A stretch of DNA of 13,779 nucleotides from an uncultured Collinsella sp. (GCA_900757285.1 CAAENI010000229.1:1-13779); one strand, 5' to 3'. Positions 1 through 8,475 are shown, counted from the first letter of the stretch. Numbers and translations: made by a program. Notes: generated by a model not told the origin, from the sequence alone.

Positions 1-125
1 GAGCAAGGTGCCTTGAAACGAGGCGGCATTGATCTTTTGATCATGCCGCCGAAGTTGAAAGGCAGATTGCCGCTCTGGCGGGTTTGCAGCGTCAACTGGT
101 TACGCGGGCTGGTAAGCCCGCGTAA
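1..125 (+). pseudogene. Possible 3' tail of a plus-strand gene with a frameshift
   Basis: Frame 3 (codons 33-125) is open for 30 codons and ends in TAA at 123-125. It encodes a helical, coiled-coil-like tail (AEVERQIAALAGLQRQLV, then TRAGKPA). An in-frame TGA at 30-32 blocks it upstream, but frame 1 is open from base 1 and reads EQGALKRGGIDL. The frames join smoothly (IDL-F-DHAAEVE) if one T is restored in the T4 run at 35-38, or if a ribosome slips by -1 there. The stop lies 2 bases from the convergent LCP stop, as expected for two genes meeting tail to tail. The family is not recognised. It could equally be a chance open frame over two inverted repeats, and only about 40 codons are visible, so confidence is low. 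Confidence 0.25.
22..50. repeat. Inverted repeat / hairpin with GATC arms
   Basis: The left arm is GGCGGCAT-T-GATC (22-34), the loop TTTT (35-38) and the right arm GATCATGCCGCC (39-50). This gives 12 base pairs with a single bulged T. Read on the minus strand it would form a GC-based stem with an AAAA loop followed by TCGTTTC, a weak terminator-like tail for the LCP/murA transcript. On the plus strand it overlaps the possible reading frame described at 1-125. Confidence 0.45.
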
Positions 126-127
126 CC
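98..127. terminator. Perfect 13-bp hairpin immediately after the LCP gene
   Basis: The arms GGTTACGCGGGCT (98-110) and AGCCCGCGTAACC (115-127) are perfectly complementary around the four-base loop GGTA. The hairpin starts at the base next to the LCP stop codon. No T-tract follows on either strand, so it is not a standard intrinsic terminator. A bidirectional barrier, an mRNA 3' stabiliser or a factor-assisted terminator all fit. The pairing is read directly from the sequence; the terminator role is inferred. Confidence 0.5.
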
Positions 128-1363
128 CTAATAATTGGCTTCGTAGCCGTTGCCGTCGCCGGTGGGCTCTTCGTAGTAGTCCGAATCGCTCGAATCGCTT
201 GAGTCATCAGAATCGTCAGAGCTGACCGATGAGGTTGCGGTACCGTTTGCGTAATCGTCAGACGTGTTGTTGTTCAGGTCGCCGATCGTAGAGCTGGAAC
301 CGTCGGAAAGACCCATGGTGTTGGGACCCTTGGGATCCTTGCCAGCATCGACGCGCTCCATCATTTCCTTGAGCTCGTCCTCGTAGACAAAGACGTAGCT
401 CACACCGTCGATCATGGTGCTGTCGTCGGCGTACGAGGGCAGGTTGGCCGAGTAGATACCGTCGACATCCATACCGCGCATGGCGTTGACCGTAGCCACG
501 ATATCCTGAACGCTCATATCGGTTACAAGCATATCGGACAGCGAATTAACCAGGCCAAAGATCTTCGTGGCATCGAAGTTATTGAGAATCTGGTTGGCAA
601 GGGCGCCAAGCACCTGACGCTGGTGGCGCATGCGCGTGTAATCGCCGTCGGCATAGGTGTAGCGGCAGCGGGCATAGGTAAGGGCGGTGGCACCGTCCAT
701 ATGCTGCTGGCCAGCGGTAATCTTAATATCCAGGTGCTCGGGGTCGTCAACATCATCGGTTGCGTTAATGTCGATACCGCCAACCGAATCAATCAGCGCC
801 TGCATACCGTCGAAGCTGACCTCGGCATAGTGGGAAATCTGAACACCGCACAGCTCGTTGACCGCCTCGACCATGGCCTCGGCGCCGCCAACGGTATGGC
901 AGGCGTTGATCTTCATGGTCTCGCCCTTGTACTCGACCTTGGTGTCGCGCGGAACGGAAATGAGCGTCGCCTGCTTTTGCGTGGGGTCGATGCGTGCCAG
1001 GATAATCGAGTCGGCACGATACGTATCCTCGCCCGGACGGCCGTCGGTACCAAGAAGCAGCACGTAGAACGGATCCTTTGCCTCATCGGTGTCAACCAGA
1101 ACCCGACGCAGATTGTCGGTAATGACATTAGAATCGCCGAGCTTGCCCATAATGGTGGCAAACCACAGGCCGGCAGCGGTAGTGGCACTCAACAGCACGC
1201 CAAGCACGACAATGAGCGCGACGTGACGAATCGTGTGGCTACGACGACGTTGGCGAGCTCGCTCGGAATAACGAGCCACGTTATCGCGACTGTAGATCTT
1301 GGCCTGCGCACCAGTTGAGGGTCTTCGAGTGGTGGTATCCGCGAGGGGCTTTTTATTAAACAT
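128..1363 (-). CDS. LytR-CpsA-Psr (LCP) family cell-wall glycopolymer ligase
   Basis: LCP enzymes transfer undecaprenyl-phosphate-linked glycopolymers (teichoic acid-like or capsular) onto peptidoglycan at the outer membrane face. The protein has 411 residues from the ATG at 1363. Residues 1-46 are basic and cytoplasmic, and a membrane segment spans about 47-70. The LCP domain runs from about 98 to 260. It contains LLLGTDGR (D107), TYRADS (R116, D118), SVPRD (R139, D140) and the closing signature YARCRYTYADGDYTRMRHQRQ split over 230-250. These match the family's pyrophosphate and lipid-binding Arg/Asp set. Two outward-facing cysteines, C155 and C172, could pair. The last 70 residues are Ser/Asp/Asn-rich and low in complexity. 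A TTG two codons upstream (1369) is possible, but CAGG lies 7 bases before the ATG and would abut the TTG, so I chose the ATG. The gene starts 12 bases after murA and is probably cotranscribed. The exact glycopolymer cannot be told. Confidence 0.93.
   Translation of the reverse strand: MFNKKPLADTTTRRPSTGAQAKIYSRDNVARYSERARQRRRSHTIRHVALIVVLGVLLSATTAAGLWFATIMGKLGDSNVITDNLRRVLVDTDEAKDPFYVLLLGTDGRPGEDTYRADSIILARIDPTQKQATLISVPRDTKVEYKGETMKINACHTVGGAEAMVEAVNELCGVQISHYAEVSFDGMQALIDSVGGIDINATDDVDDPEHLDIKITAGQQHMDGATALTYARCRYTYADGDYTRMRHQRQVLGALANQILNNFDATKIFGLVNSLSDMLVTDMSVQDIVATVNAMRGMDVDGIYSANLPSYADDSTMIDGVSYVFVYEDELKEMMERVDAGKDPKGPNTMGLSDGSSSTIGDLNNNTSDDYANGTATSSVSSDDSDDSSDSSDSDYYEEPTGDGNGYEANY
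183..227 (-). repeat. Imperfect 9-base tandem repeat encoding the Ser/Asp tail
   Basis: Consecutive 9-base units on the plus strand read GAATCGCTC, GAATCGCTT, GAGTCATCA and GAATCGTCA, followed by the weaker GAGCTGACC. On the minus strand they encode the SDDSSDSSDSD stretch of the LCP tail. Such in-frame repeats can gain or lose units without a frameshift, so tail length may vary between strains (inference). Confidence 0.5.
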
Positions 1364-1375
1364 AGGCAACCTGTA

Positions 1376-2659
1376 TTAGTAGATGACGGGATCGGGGACG
1401 GTAGCATGCTCGACATGCGCGCCGAGCGCCTGCAGCTTTTCGACAAACTGCTCGTAGCCGCGCTTGATGTGATGGATAGCCGAAACCTCGGTCGTCCCGT
1501 CGGCAATCAAGCCCGCTACGACGAGGGCCGCTCCGCCGCGCAGATCGGGCGAGGTAACCTGTGCACCCGAGAAGCCCTTGACGCCATGAATCATGGCATG
1601 ATGGCTCTCGATACGAATGTCGGCACCCATGCGCACCAGCTCAGAGGCAAACATAAAGCGATTCTCGAAGATGTTCTCGGTAATAACGGAACTGCCGTCG
1701 GCAAGGGCGGAGAGCACCATAATCTGCGCCTGCATGTCGGTCGGGAAACCGGGGAACGGAAGCGTCTGGATGTCGACCGGCTTGATACGCTCGGCACGGT
1801 TCACATGGACGCCATCCTCGACGCGCTCGCAGTCGATACCCATGAGCTCCATCTTCTTGAGCACCATGCCCAAATGAATGGGGCAAAAGCCCGTGACATC
1901 GACACCGCGATCGTCCGCCATCAACGCACCGGCGACGATAAAGGTACCGGCCTCGATGCGGTCGCCCACCACGCGATGGATAACGGGATGGAGCTCTTCC
2001 ACGCCTTCGATAGTCACGACGGGCGTACCGGCGCCAACAATCTTGGCGCCCATCTCGTTGAGCATGTTAGCGAGATCGACGATCTCGGGCTCGCGGGCGG
2101 CATTGTCGATAACCGTGGTGCCCTGTGCGCGCACAGAGGCCATGATGAGATTCTCGGTCGCACCGACGCTGGCGAACTCGAGCGTGACGGTGGTACCGCG
2201 CAGACCTTGGGGCGCATTAGCGTTGATGTAACCGTGGGCGGTATCGAACTCAACGCCCAGGGCCTCAAGACCAAGAATGTGCATATCGATCTTACGAGCA
2301 CCCAGGTTGCAGCCGCCCGGCATGGCAATTTTGGCGCGATGGAAGCGGCCCAGCAGGGGCCCCATGACGGCGGTGGAAGCGCGCATCTTGGCAACGAGCT
2401 CGTAGGGGGCCTCCCATGAATCGACCTGAGAGGTATCAATCTCGAGCGTGTGCTCGTCGAGAACATCGATCGTAGCGCCCATGCCCTTGAGCACCTTGCC
2501 CATCACGTGGACATCGGAAATATCGGGCACGTTCTGCAGCGTCGTCTTGCCCGGCGCCAGAAGCGTTGCCGCCATGAGTTTGAGCGCGGAGTTCTTGGCG
2601 CCCGAGACGGGCACGGAGCCTCCGATGGCGTGGCCACCCTCAACGCGGATAATATCCAA
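1376..2659 (-). CDS. murA: UDP-N-acetylglucosamine 1-carboxyvinyltransferase (MurA)
   Basis: MurA transfers enolpyruvate from PEP to UDP-GlcNAc, the first committed cytoplasmic step of peptidoglycan synthesis and the target of fosfomycin. The protein has 427 residues, the usual length for the family. The N-terminal SGAKNSALK gives the UDP-GlcNAc/PEP-binding K22 and N23. The loop MPGGCNLGARKID carries the catalytic Cys at position 117, so the enzyme should be fosfomycin-sensitive at this site (inference). FPGFPTDMQAQ near residue 300 holds the conserved Asp, and the C-terminal GGAALVVAGLIADG motif is intact. The start is TTG at 2659, supported by AAAGGG (2666-2671) six bases upstream and by the universal MDxIxVxGG beginning. 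It lies 88 bases after atpC, behind a terminator-like hairpin, and is followed 12 bases later by the LCP gene, giving a small cell-wall unit. Confidence 0.97.
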   Translation of the reverse strand: MDIIRVEGGHAIGGSVPVSGAKNSALKLMAATLLAPGKTTLQNVPDISDVHVMGKVLKGMGATIDVLDEHTLEIDTSQVDSWEAPYELVAKMRASTAVMGPLLGRFHRAKIAMPGGCNLGARKIDMHILGLEALGVEFDTAHGYINANAPQGLRGTTVTLEFASVGATENLIMASVRAQGTTVIDNAAREPEIVDLANMLNEMGAKIVGAGTPVVTIEGVEELHPVIHRVVGDRIEAGTFIVAGALMADDRGVDVTGFCPIHLGMVLKKMELMGIDCERVEDGVHVNRAERIKPVDIQTLPFPGFPTDMQAQIMVLSALADGSSVITENIFENRFMFASELVRMGADIRIESHHAMIHGVKGFSGAQVTSPDLRGGAALVVAGLIADGTTEVSAIHHIKRGYEQFVEKLQALGAHVEHATVPDPVIY

Positions 2660-2665
2660 GGTCTA

Positions 2666-2671
2666 CCCTTT
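2666..2671 (-). promoter_or_regulatory. Ribosome-binding site deciding the murA TTG start
   Basis: The minus strand reads AAAGGG, then six bases (TAGACC), then TTG. No ATG or GTG in this frame is as well placed. The site begins one base after the T-tract of the upstream hairpin, so transcripts ending there would not carry it. Confidence 0.7.
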
Positions 2672-2672
2672 C

Positions 2673-2711
2673 AAAAAGCATGCCCGGGGTGGCTGGGCCA
2701 TCCCGGGCATG
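2673..2711 (-). terminator. Intrinsic terminator/attenuator after atpC
   Basis: On the minus strand CATGCCCGGG pairs with CCCGGGCATG (10 bp). Above it come an A-C mismatch and a TGGC/GCCA pair closing on a CCA loop. One C and then five Ts (2677-2673) follow. This is a classical Rho-independent layout, though the T-tract is short, so partial read-through into murA is plausible. The hairpin starts 37 bases after the atpC stop. Confidence 0.75.
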
Positions 2712-2715
2712 ATGT

Positions 2716-2733
2716 GTTCGCAAATGGTCGAAC
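2716..2733. repeat. Short inverted repeat between atpC and murA
   Basis: GTTCG (2716-2720) and CGAAC (2729-2733) flank eight bases (CAAATGGT). It could be a minor hairpin or an operator-like site. It does not match the actinobacterial LexA box, whose half-sites run the other way round. Confidence 0.3.
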
Positions 2734-2747
2734 GCTAAATCGTTTGA

Positions 2748-3140
2748 CTATTGGGCAAGCTTGAGCTTACACCATGCGATTTCATTATAGAGGTAGGCGC
2801 GGCGTGCATCATCCTCCGACAAATTACCCAGCTTCTCTTCAAAACCTTGAATATCAGCTTTAAGCTTGTCGGCATCGACGGTCGCCAAATCGCAAGCGCG
2901 CTCGGCGAGAACGGTCACGACATCGTCCGCAACCTGGGCATAGCCGCCGGCCACGGCAAACGTGTGGTCGACAGTGCCCATGGCCTTATCGGAAACGCGA
3001 ACGTAACCGCGGTCGATCGTGCAGATCTCGCTGGAGTGAGCAGGCAGGACGCCAAACTCGCCATCCGTGGACGGAATCGACACAAACGCAGCGTCGCCCT
3101 CATAGGCGCAGCTCACGGGGCACACGATGCGGATACGCAT
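2748..3140 (-). CDS. atpC: F1Fo ATP synthase epsilon subunit
   Basis: Epsilon is the small rotor protein that binds gamma and the c-ring and can inhibit ATP hydrolysis. The protein has 130 residues, normal length. Residues 1-85 form the beta-sandwich domain: IRIVCPVSCAYEGDAAFVSIPSTDGEFGVLPAHS is split over 3-36, and the GEFGVLPAH motif is diagnostic. Residues about 90-130 form the two-helix C-terminal hairpin. It starts at the ATG at 3140, two-to-three bases after the atpD stop (gap 3141-3143). It is the last gene of the atp operon, with the terminator-like hairpin just beyond it. Identification is firm from both sequence and position. Confidence 0.96.
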   Translation of the reverse strand: MRIRIVCPVSCAYEGDAAFVSIPSTDGEFGVLPAHSSEICTIDRGYVRVSDKAMGTVDHTFAVAGGYAQVADDVVTVLAERACDLATVDADKLKADIQGFEEKLGNLSEDDARRAYLYNEIAWCKLKLAQ

Positions 3141-3143
3141 AAC

Positions 3144-4597
<1,454 letters not shown>

Positions 4598-4598
<1 letters not shown>

Positions 4599-5506
4599 TA
4601 CTGTTCCTCCAATGCTGAGGCTCCGCCGACGATCTCGTTAATCTCGGTCGTGATCGAAGCCTGGCGCACGCGACTATACGTGCGGGTAAGGGTCGAGATG
4701 ATCGCGGTGGCGTTTTCCGTCGCGGAGTGCATGGCCTTGCGGCGTGCACCCTGCTCGGCAGCCGCCGAATCAATCAGGGCCTGGTAGATGACCGTCAGGA
4801 TATAAGACGGCACAAGCTTGCCGAGAACATGCTCGGGAGAGGGCACGAACTCGAACGTGGACGAGATGCGCTTAGGGGCGTCGGTCTCGTTCTTACGCGG
4901 ACCGTGGGCCATAGCGATCATCTCGGGGTCGAGCGGCAACAGATGCTCGACGCGAAGCTCCTGATCCACGCGGTTCTTGGCGTGGTGGTAGACAAGCTCG
5001 ACACGGTCAAGCTCACCGGCACGATACGCATCGCAGATATGAGAGGAAATCATGCGGGCCTGATTGAAATCGGGCTCAGAGGAGTTGCCCTCAAAGTGCA
5101 TGACAACGTTTGCGCGGTCACGGAAATACGTGGCCGGCTTACGCCCGCACGCGATGATCTCGCACTCGATGCCATCGTTCGCCCAAGAAGCGGCGAGCTT
5201 TTCGGCCGTGCGCTCCACCGTCGTATTGAAACCGCCGGCAAGGCCGCGGTCCGAGGCAATAACGACAATCAGGCCATGCTTGACGCTCTCATGCTTCTGC
5301 AGCATGGGATCGGTGCCCGAACAGGAGGCGTCGCCGGCGACCGTCAACATGACGTCGGTCAGCGCCTCCTTATAGGGCTCGGCCTGCTTGGAGCGATCGA
5401 GGGCACGACGGATCTTGGCCGTAGAGACCATCTCCATCGTGCGCGTGATCTGCTTGGTCGTGGTAACCGAGGAGATTCGCTTCTTAATGTCGCGAAGGTT
5501 GGCCAT
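4598..5506 (-). CDS. atpG: F1Fo ATP synthase gamma subunit
   Basis: Gamma is the central rotor shaft that couples c-ring rotation to the catalytic sites. The protein has 302 residues, within the family range. The N-terminal helix begins MANLRDIKKRISSVTTTKQITRTMEMVSTAKIRR, split over residues 1-34. The C-terminal helix runs from SATENATAIISTLTRTYSRVRQ to ITTEINEIVGGA, the standard gamma signature. The central alpha/beta domain includes LIVVIASDRGLAGGFN. It starts at ATG 5506, five bases after the atpA stop, and its TAA overlaps the atpD ATG. No unusual residues were noticed. Confidence 0.97.
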
Positions 5507-5511
5507 GGGGC

Positions 5512-7110
5512 TTAGTTCTCCTCTGATCCAGAAACATCCGAATGGTGCTTGGCCATGAACTGCTGCTTGAAGTCGCCGATGACGCGCAAGAGCTCAGCCT
5601 TGGTGTCGTCATCGATCTTCTTGGCGCGAACCTTGTCGAGCAGCGAACCAAAGCCATTGTCCATGTACTCGATGAGCTCGGCACGGAAGGGCAGCACGTC
5701 GGCGATCTCCAGGTCATCCAGGAAGCCCTCGTTGCCAGCGAACAGCGTAACGATCTGCTCGCCAACCTCAAACGGCTTGTAACGCGGCTGCTTCAGGAGC
5801 TCGGTCATGCGAGCACCATGGGTCAGCTGCTTCTGAGTAGCCTCGTCGAGGTCGGAGCCGAACTGCGTAAAGCCAGCGAGCTCCTGATAGGAAGCGAGGT
5901 CCAGACGGAGGTTGCCGGCGACCTGCTTCATGGCCTTGGTCTGCGCATCGCCACCGACGCGGGACACGGAGATGCCCACATCGACTGCCGGGCGCTGACC
6001 CTGGAAGAAGAGCTCGGACTGCAGGTAGATCTGACCATCGGTAATGGAAATGACGTTGGTCGGAATGTAGGCCGAGACGTCGCCGTCCTGGGTCTCGATG
6101 ATCGGCAGTGCCGTCATGGAGCCGTAACCGTTCTTCTTGGACATCTTGACTGCACGCTCGAGCAGACGAGAGTGCAGGTAGAAGATGTCGCCAGGATAGG
6201 CCTCGCGTCCGGGCGGACGATGCAGCGTCAGCGACATCTGACGGTAGGCCACAGCCTGCTTGGACAGGTCGTCGTAGATGACGAGCACGTGACCGCCGGG
6301 GTTGGTCTCGCTGGCGGGCTTGCCGTCCTCACCGTTGTACATGAAGAACTCGCCGATAGCGGCACCGGCCATAGGCGCGATGTACTGCATAGGGGCGGAA
6401 TCGGCAGCGGTGGCCGAAACGATGATGGTGTAGTCGAGCGCACCGTGCTGAGCGAGGGTCTCGCGGATGTTGGCAACCGTGGAGGCCTTCTGGCCGATGG
6501 CGACATAGATGCAGACCATGCCCTTGCCGCGCTGGTTGAGGATAGCGTCGATGGCGATGGCGGTCTTACCGGTCTTACGGTCGCCGATGATGAGCTCACG
6601 CTGACCGCGGCCAATAGGCACCATGGAGTCGATAGCGAGCAGACCGGTCTGAACCGGCTCACACACCGGGGTACGGTCGATGACGCCGGGGGCCTTGAGC
6701 TCGATGGGGCGACGGTGCGTGGCGACGATATCGCCCAGGCCGTCGATGGGCTGGCCGAGCGGATTGACGACGCGGCCGAGCATGGCACGGCTCACAGGGA
6801 TATCCATAATGCGGCCAGTGGTGCGGCACTCGTCGCCTTCCTTGATGGAGTCGACGGCACCAAACAGAACGGCGCCGACCTCGTCACGGTCAAGGTTCTG
6901 GGCAAGGCCGAAAACGGTCTCACCGGTATCGGAGCTCTTGAACTCCAGAAGCTCGCCTGCCATGGCGCTCTTGAGGCCGGAGACGCGCGCGATGCCGTCG
7001 CCTACCTCGTCGACCGTTGAAACCTCATGCGTATCGACCGTCGCGGAGAGGCTCGTGAGCTGCTCCTGCAGTTTCTTGGCGATATCCTGGGCATTGAGGG
7101 TTTCGGACAT
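5512..7110 (-). CDS. atpA: F1Fo ATP synthase alpha subunit
   Basis: Alpha forms the non-catalytic nucleotide sites of F1 and supplies the arginine finger to beta. The protein has 532 residues, slightly longer than the roughly 500-513 typical of the family; the extra length is partly a C-terminal tail that ends in HHSDVSGSEEN. The P-loop GDRKTGKT is at 176-183. The signature PAVDVGISVSRVGG holds the arginine finger. ALPIIETQDGDVSAYIPTNV is the conserved nucleotide-site strand. It starts at ATG 7110, which overlaps the atpH stop by one base (TAATG). A strong GGAGGTGA lies six bases upstream within the end of atpH. The stop is five bases before atpG. Confidence 0.98.
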   Translation of the reverse strand: MSETLNAQDIAKKLQEQLTSLSATVDTHEVSTVDEVGDGIARVSGLKSAMAGELLEFKSSDTGETVFGLAQNLDRDEVGAVLFGAVDSIKEGDECRTTGRIMDIPVSRAMLGRVVNPLGQPIDGLGDIVATHRRPIELKAPGVIDRTPVCEPVQTGLLAIDSMVPIGRGQRELIIGDRKTGKTAIAIDAILNQRGKGMVCIYVAIGQKASTVANIRETLAQHGALDYTIIVSATAADSAPMQYIAPMAGAAIGEFFMYNGEDGKPASETNPGGHVLVIYDDLSKQAVAYRQMSLTLHRPPGREAYPGDIFYLHSRLLERAVKMSKKNGYGSMTALPIIETQDGDVSAYIPTNVISITDGQIYLQSELFFQGQRPAVDVGISVSRVGGDAQTKAMKQVAGNLRLDLASYQELAGFTQFGSDLDEATQKQLTHGARMTELLKQPRYKPFEVGEQIVTLFAGNEGFLDDLEIADVLPFRAELIEYMDNGFGSLLDKVRAKKIDDDTKAELLRVIGDFKQQFMAKHHSDVSGSEEN

Positions 7111-7586
7111 TAGGCTTCACCTCCGTACGAATTAGCAGAGTTTGCGAGGGTCTCCTGCGCGATGCGCAGCTGCGTCTTGACGGAAATGTCACGACGCTCG
7201 CCGCGGGCCTCGAGCACCAGGCCGCCCACGATAGACGGGTCGACCTGCTCGATAAGGAATACCTTGCGGCCGAAGTCCTGCTCGCATTTCTTAGTGATGG
7301 TTTGACGCAGCTCGTCGTCGAGCGGGATCGCCGTGGTGACGGTCACGCCCACTACATCCTCGTCTTCCTCGGCAACATACTTAAAGGCAGCTGCCACCTT
7401 GGGAAGAAGGTCGAGCTGGTCGCGCTTGGACATGGTGTCGAGCACGGCGATGATCTCGGGGCTGGCAGAAGCCAGACGCTCGATCATCTCGAGGTCCTCG
7501 AACACATGGTTCTCGGCCTTAGCGGCTTCCAGAAGGGAGCGCGCGTAGGTCTCGAGCACCTTGTCCTGATAGCGGCTAGTCGGCAT
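7110..7586 (-). CDS. atpH: F1Fo ATP synthase delta subunit
   Basis: Delta joins the top of F1 to the b-subunit stator stalk. The protein has 158 residues, a little shorter than the usual 170-180. The N-terminal helical domain starts RYQDKVLETYARSLLEAA. The conserved C-terminal part is VTVTTAIPLDDELRQTI, followed by VDPSIVGGLVLEARGERRDISVKTQL, which closely matches the family pattern GGxxxxxGdxxxDxSvxxqL. The ATG at 7586 overlaps the 3' end of atpF by 11 bases, and the stop overlaps the atpA ATG. Both overlaps suggest coupled translation. Confidence 0.95.
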   Translation of the reverse strand: MPTSRYQDKVLETYARSLLEAAKAENHVFEDLEMIERLASASPEIIAVLDTMSKRDQLDLLPKVAAAFKYVAEEDEDVVGVTVTTAIPLDDELRQTITKKCEQDFGRKVFLIEQVDPSIVGGLVLEARGERRDISVKTQLRIAQETLANSANSYGGEA

Positions 7587-8178
7587 TCAGGCTACCTGCT
7601 TCCTGGATGTAGCGCTCGATGAGCTTCTTCTGCTCGGCATCGTCCTCGAGTGCCTCGCCCACGATCTTGGTGGCGACGGCAACGGACAGGTCGGCGATGG
7701 AGCTCGCGGCACCGGCGTAGATGGACTTGCGCTCGTCCTCGACGGTCGTATGAGCCTTGGCGATGATCTCCTCGGCCTCCTTGTGAGCAGCCTCGATAAT
7801 GCGGGCGCGCTCGGACTCGGCGTCCTTACGGGCCTCGAGAACAATGTCGGCAGCCTGACGACGGGCGTCGGTGACGATCGAGTCGGACTCAGCGCGCTTG
7901 GCGATAGCCTCCTGCTTGGTCTTCTCGGCCTCGTCGAGGCTCTCCTCGATCTTCTTGCCGCGCTCCTCCATGGTTTTCATGATGCCCGGCAGGGCAACCT
8001 TGGCCAGCACGATCCAGATAATCAGGAAGGCGATAAGCGCCGGGATGAACTCCGCCATCTTAGGGATGAGGATGTCCGCACCGGCAGCGCCGTCCTCAGC
8101 GAACGCGGAAACCGGCATGAGCAGCGCGGCCGCGGACGCGGAGAGTGCGATCGCGCTCTTCTGGGATGAAAGATTCAT
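7576..8178 (-). CDS. atpF: F1Fo ATP synthase b subunit with signal-like N-terminus
   Basis: Subunit b is the membrane-anchored peripheral stalk. The protein has 200 residues, longer than the usual 156-175. The extra length is at the start: residues 1-27 look like a signal peptide (SQKSAIALSASAAALLMPVSAFA, then ED), with an AFA cleavage-type motif. The normal b-subunit membrane anchor follows at about 43-61 (EFIPALIAFLIIWIVLAKV). From 66 onward is the charged dimerising coiled coil (MEERGKKIEESLDEAEKTKQEA). The ATG at 8178 is chosen because GGAG lies eight bases upstream. A later ATG at residue 21 or 41 would remove the extra segment, but I see no equally good ribosome-binding site there. It starts 15 bases after atpE. 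Confidence 0.95.
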   Translation of the reverse strand: MNLSSQKSAIALSASAAALLMPVSAFAEDGAAGADILIPKMAEFIPALIAFLIIWIVLAKVALPGIMKTMEERGKKIEESLDEAEKTKQEAIAKRAESDSIVTDARRQAADIVLEARKDAESERARIIEAAHKEAEEIIAKAHTTVEDERKSIYAGAASSIADLSVAVATKIVGEALEDDAEQKKLIERYIQEAGSLNAD

Positions 8179-8193
8179 ACTTGACGCTCCGTG

Positions 8194-8388
8194 CTATTTA
8201 ACGATCAGCGCGACAACGAAGCCGATCAGAGCCAGAGCCTCGCCGAAGGCGGAGCCCATGATGAAGACGGTGAACACGCGGCCCTGGACCTCAGGCTGAC
8301 GGGCCATAGCACCCGTAGCACCCAGAGCAGACAGGCCGATAGCAAGACCAGCGCCGATAACACCGAGACCGTAACCGATAACTCCCAC
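8194..8388 (-). CDS. atpE: F1Fo ATP synthase c subunit (proton-type)
   Basis: Subunit c forms the rotating membrane ring that carries the coupling ion. The protein has 64 residues, at the short end for the family. It is two membrane helices joined by the polar loop RQPE (30-33). The N-terminal helix is Gly/Ala-rich. The ion-binding Glu is E50 in GSAFGEALAL. Known sodium-type rings have a Gln in helix 1 and Ser/Thr just after the Glu. Here the aligned helix-1 position is I17 and the Glu is followed by Ala-Leu, so proton coupling is inferred. The GTG start at 8388 is supported by AAAGGAGG four bases upstream; no other start is in frame nearby. A 124-base structured spacer separates it from atpB. 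Confidence 0.97.
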   Translation of the reverse strand: MGVIGYGLGVIGAGLAIGLSALGATGAMARQPEVQGRVFTVFIMGSAFGEALALIGFVVALIVK

Positions 8389-8404
8389 GATTCCTCCTTT
8401 GTCG

Positions 8405-8424
8405 TGCGTGTCTTATTTCACGCA
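8405..8424 (-). promoter_or_regulatory. Hairpin just upstream of the atpE ribosome-binding site
   Basis: TGCGTG (8405-8410) and CACGCA (8419-8424) form a perfect 6-bp stem with an eight-base A/T-rich loop. On the mRNA it ends nine bases before the AAAGGAGG of atpE. An A/T-rich loop next to a strong ribosome-binding site is reminiscent of the translational enhancer known upstream of E. coli atpE. The function here is inferred. Confidence 0.4.
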
Positions 8425-8439
8425 GGATAACCTTTTTAT

Positions 8440-8475
8440 AACTGCCGGGCTCCATGGGTACGGGCACCGGCGGTT
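8440..8475 (-). repeat. Larger hairpin in the atpB-atpE spacer
   Basis: AACTGCCGG (8440-8448) pairs with CCGGCGGTT (8467-8475); one position is T-G on the plus strand and A-C on the transcribed strand. No T-tract follows on the minus strand (ATAAAAAGG follows), so it is unlikely to be a terminator. It could be a processing or stability element. A further small stem, GCCTT/AAGGC, lies at 8485-8500. Confidence 0.45.

Noticed and set aside
1364..1369. TTG start two codons upstream for the LCP protein
   Set aside because: The only Shine-Dalgarno-like bases abut the TTG, while they are correctly spaced for the ATG at 1363.
2716..2733. GTTCG-N8-CGAAC considered as a LexA/SOS box
   Set aside because: Actinobacterial boxes read CGAAC...GTTCG; here the half-sites are in the opposite order.
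5542..7020. Plus-strand open frame of 492 codons opposite atpA
   Set aside because: Same shadow effect; no domain, no ribosome-binding site and complete overlap with atpA.
8440..8475. Hairpin between atpB and atpE considered as an internal terminator
   Set aside because: On the transcribed strand it is followed by ATAAAAAGG, not a run of T.
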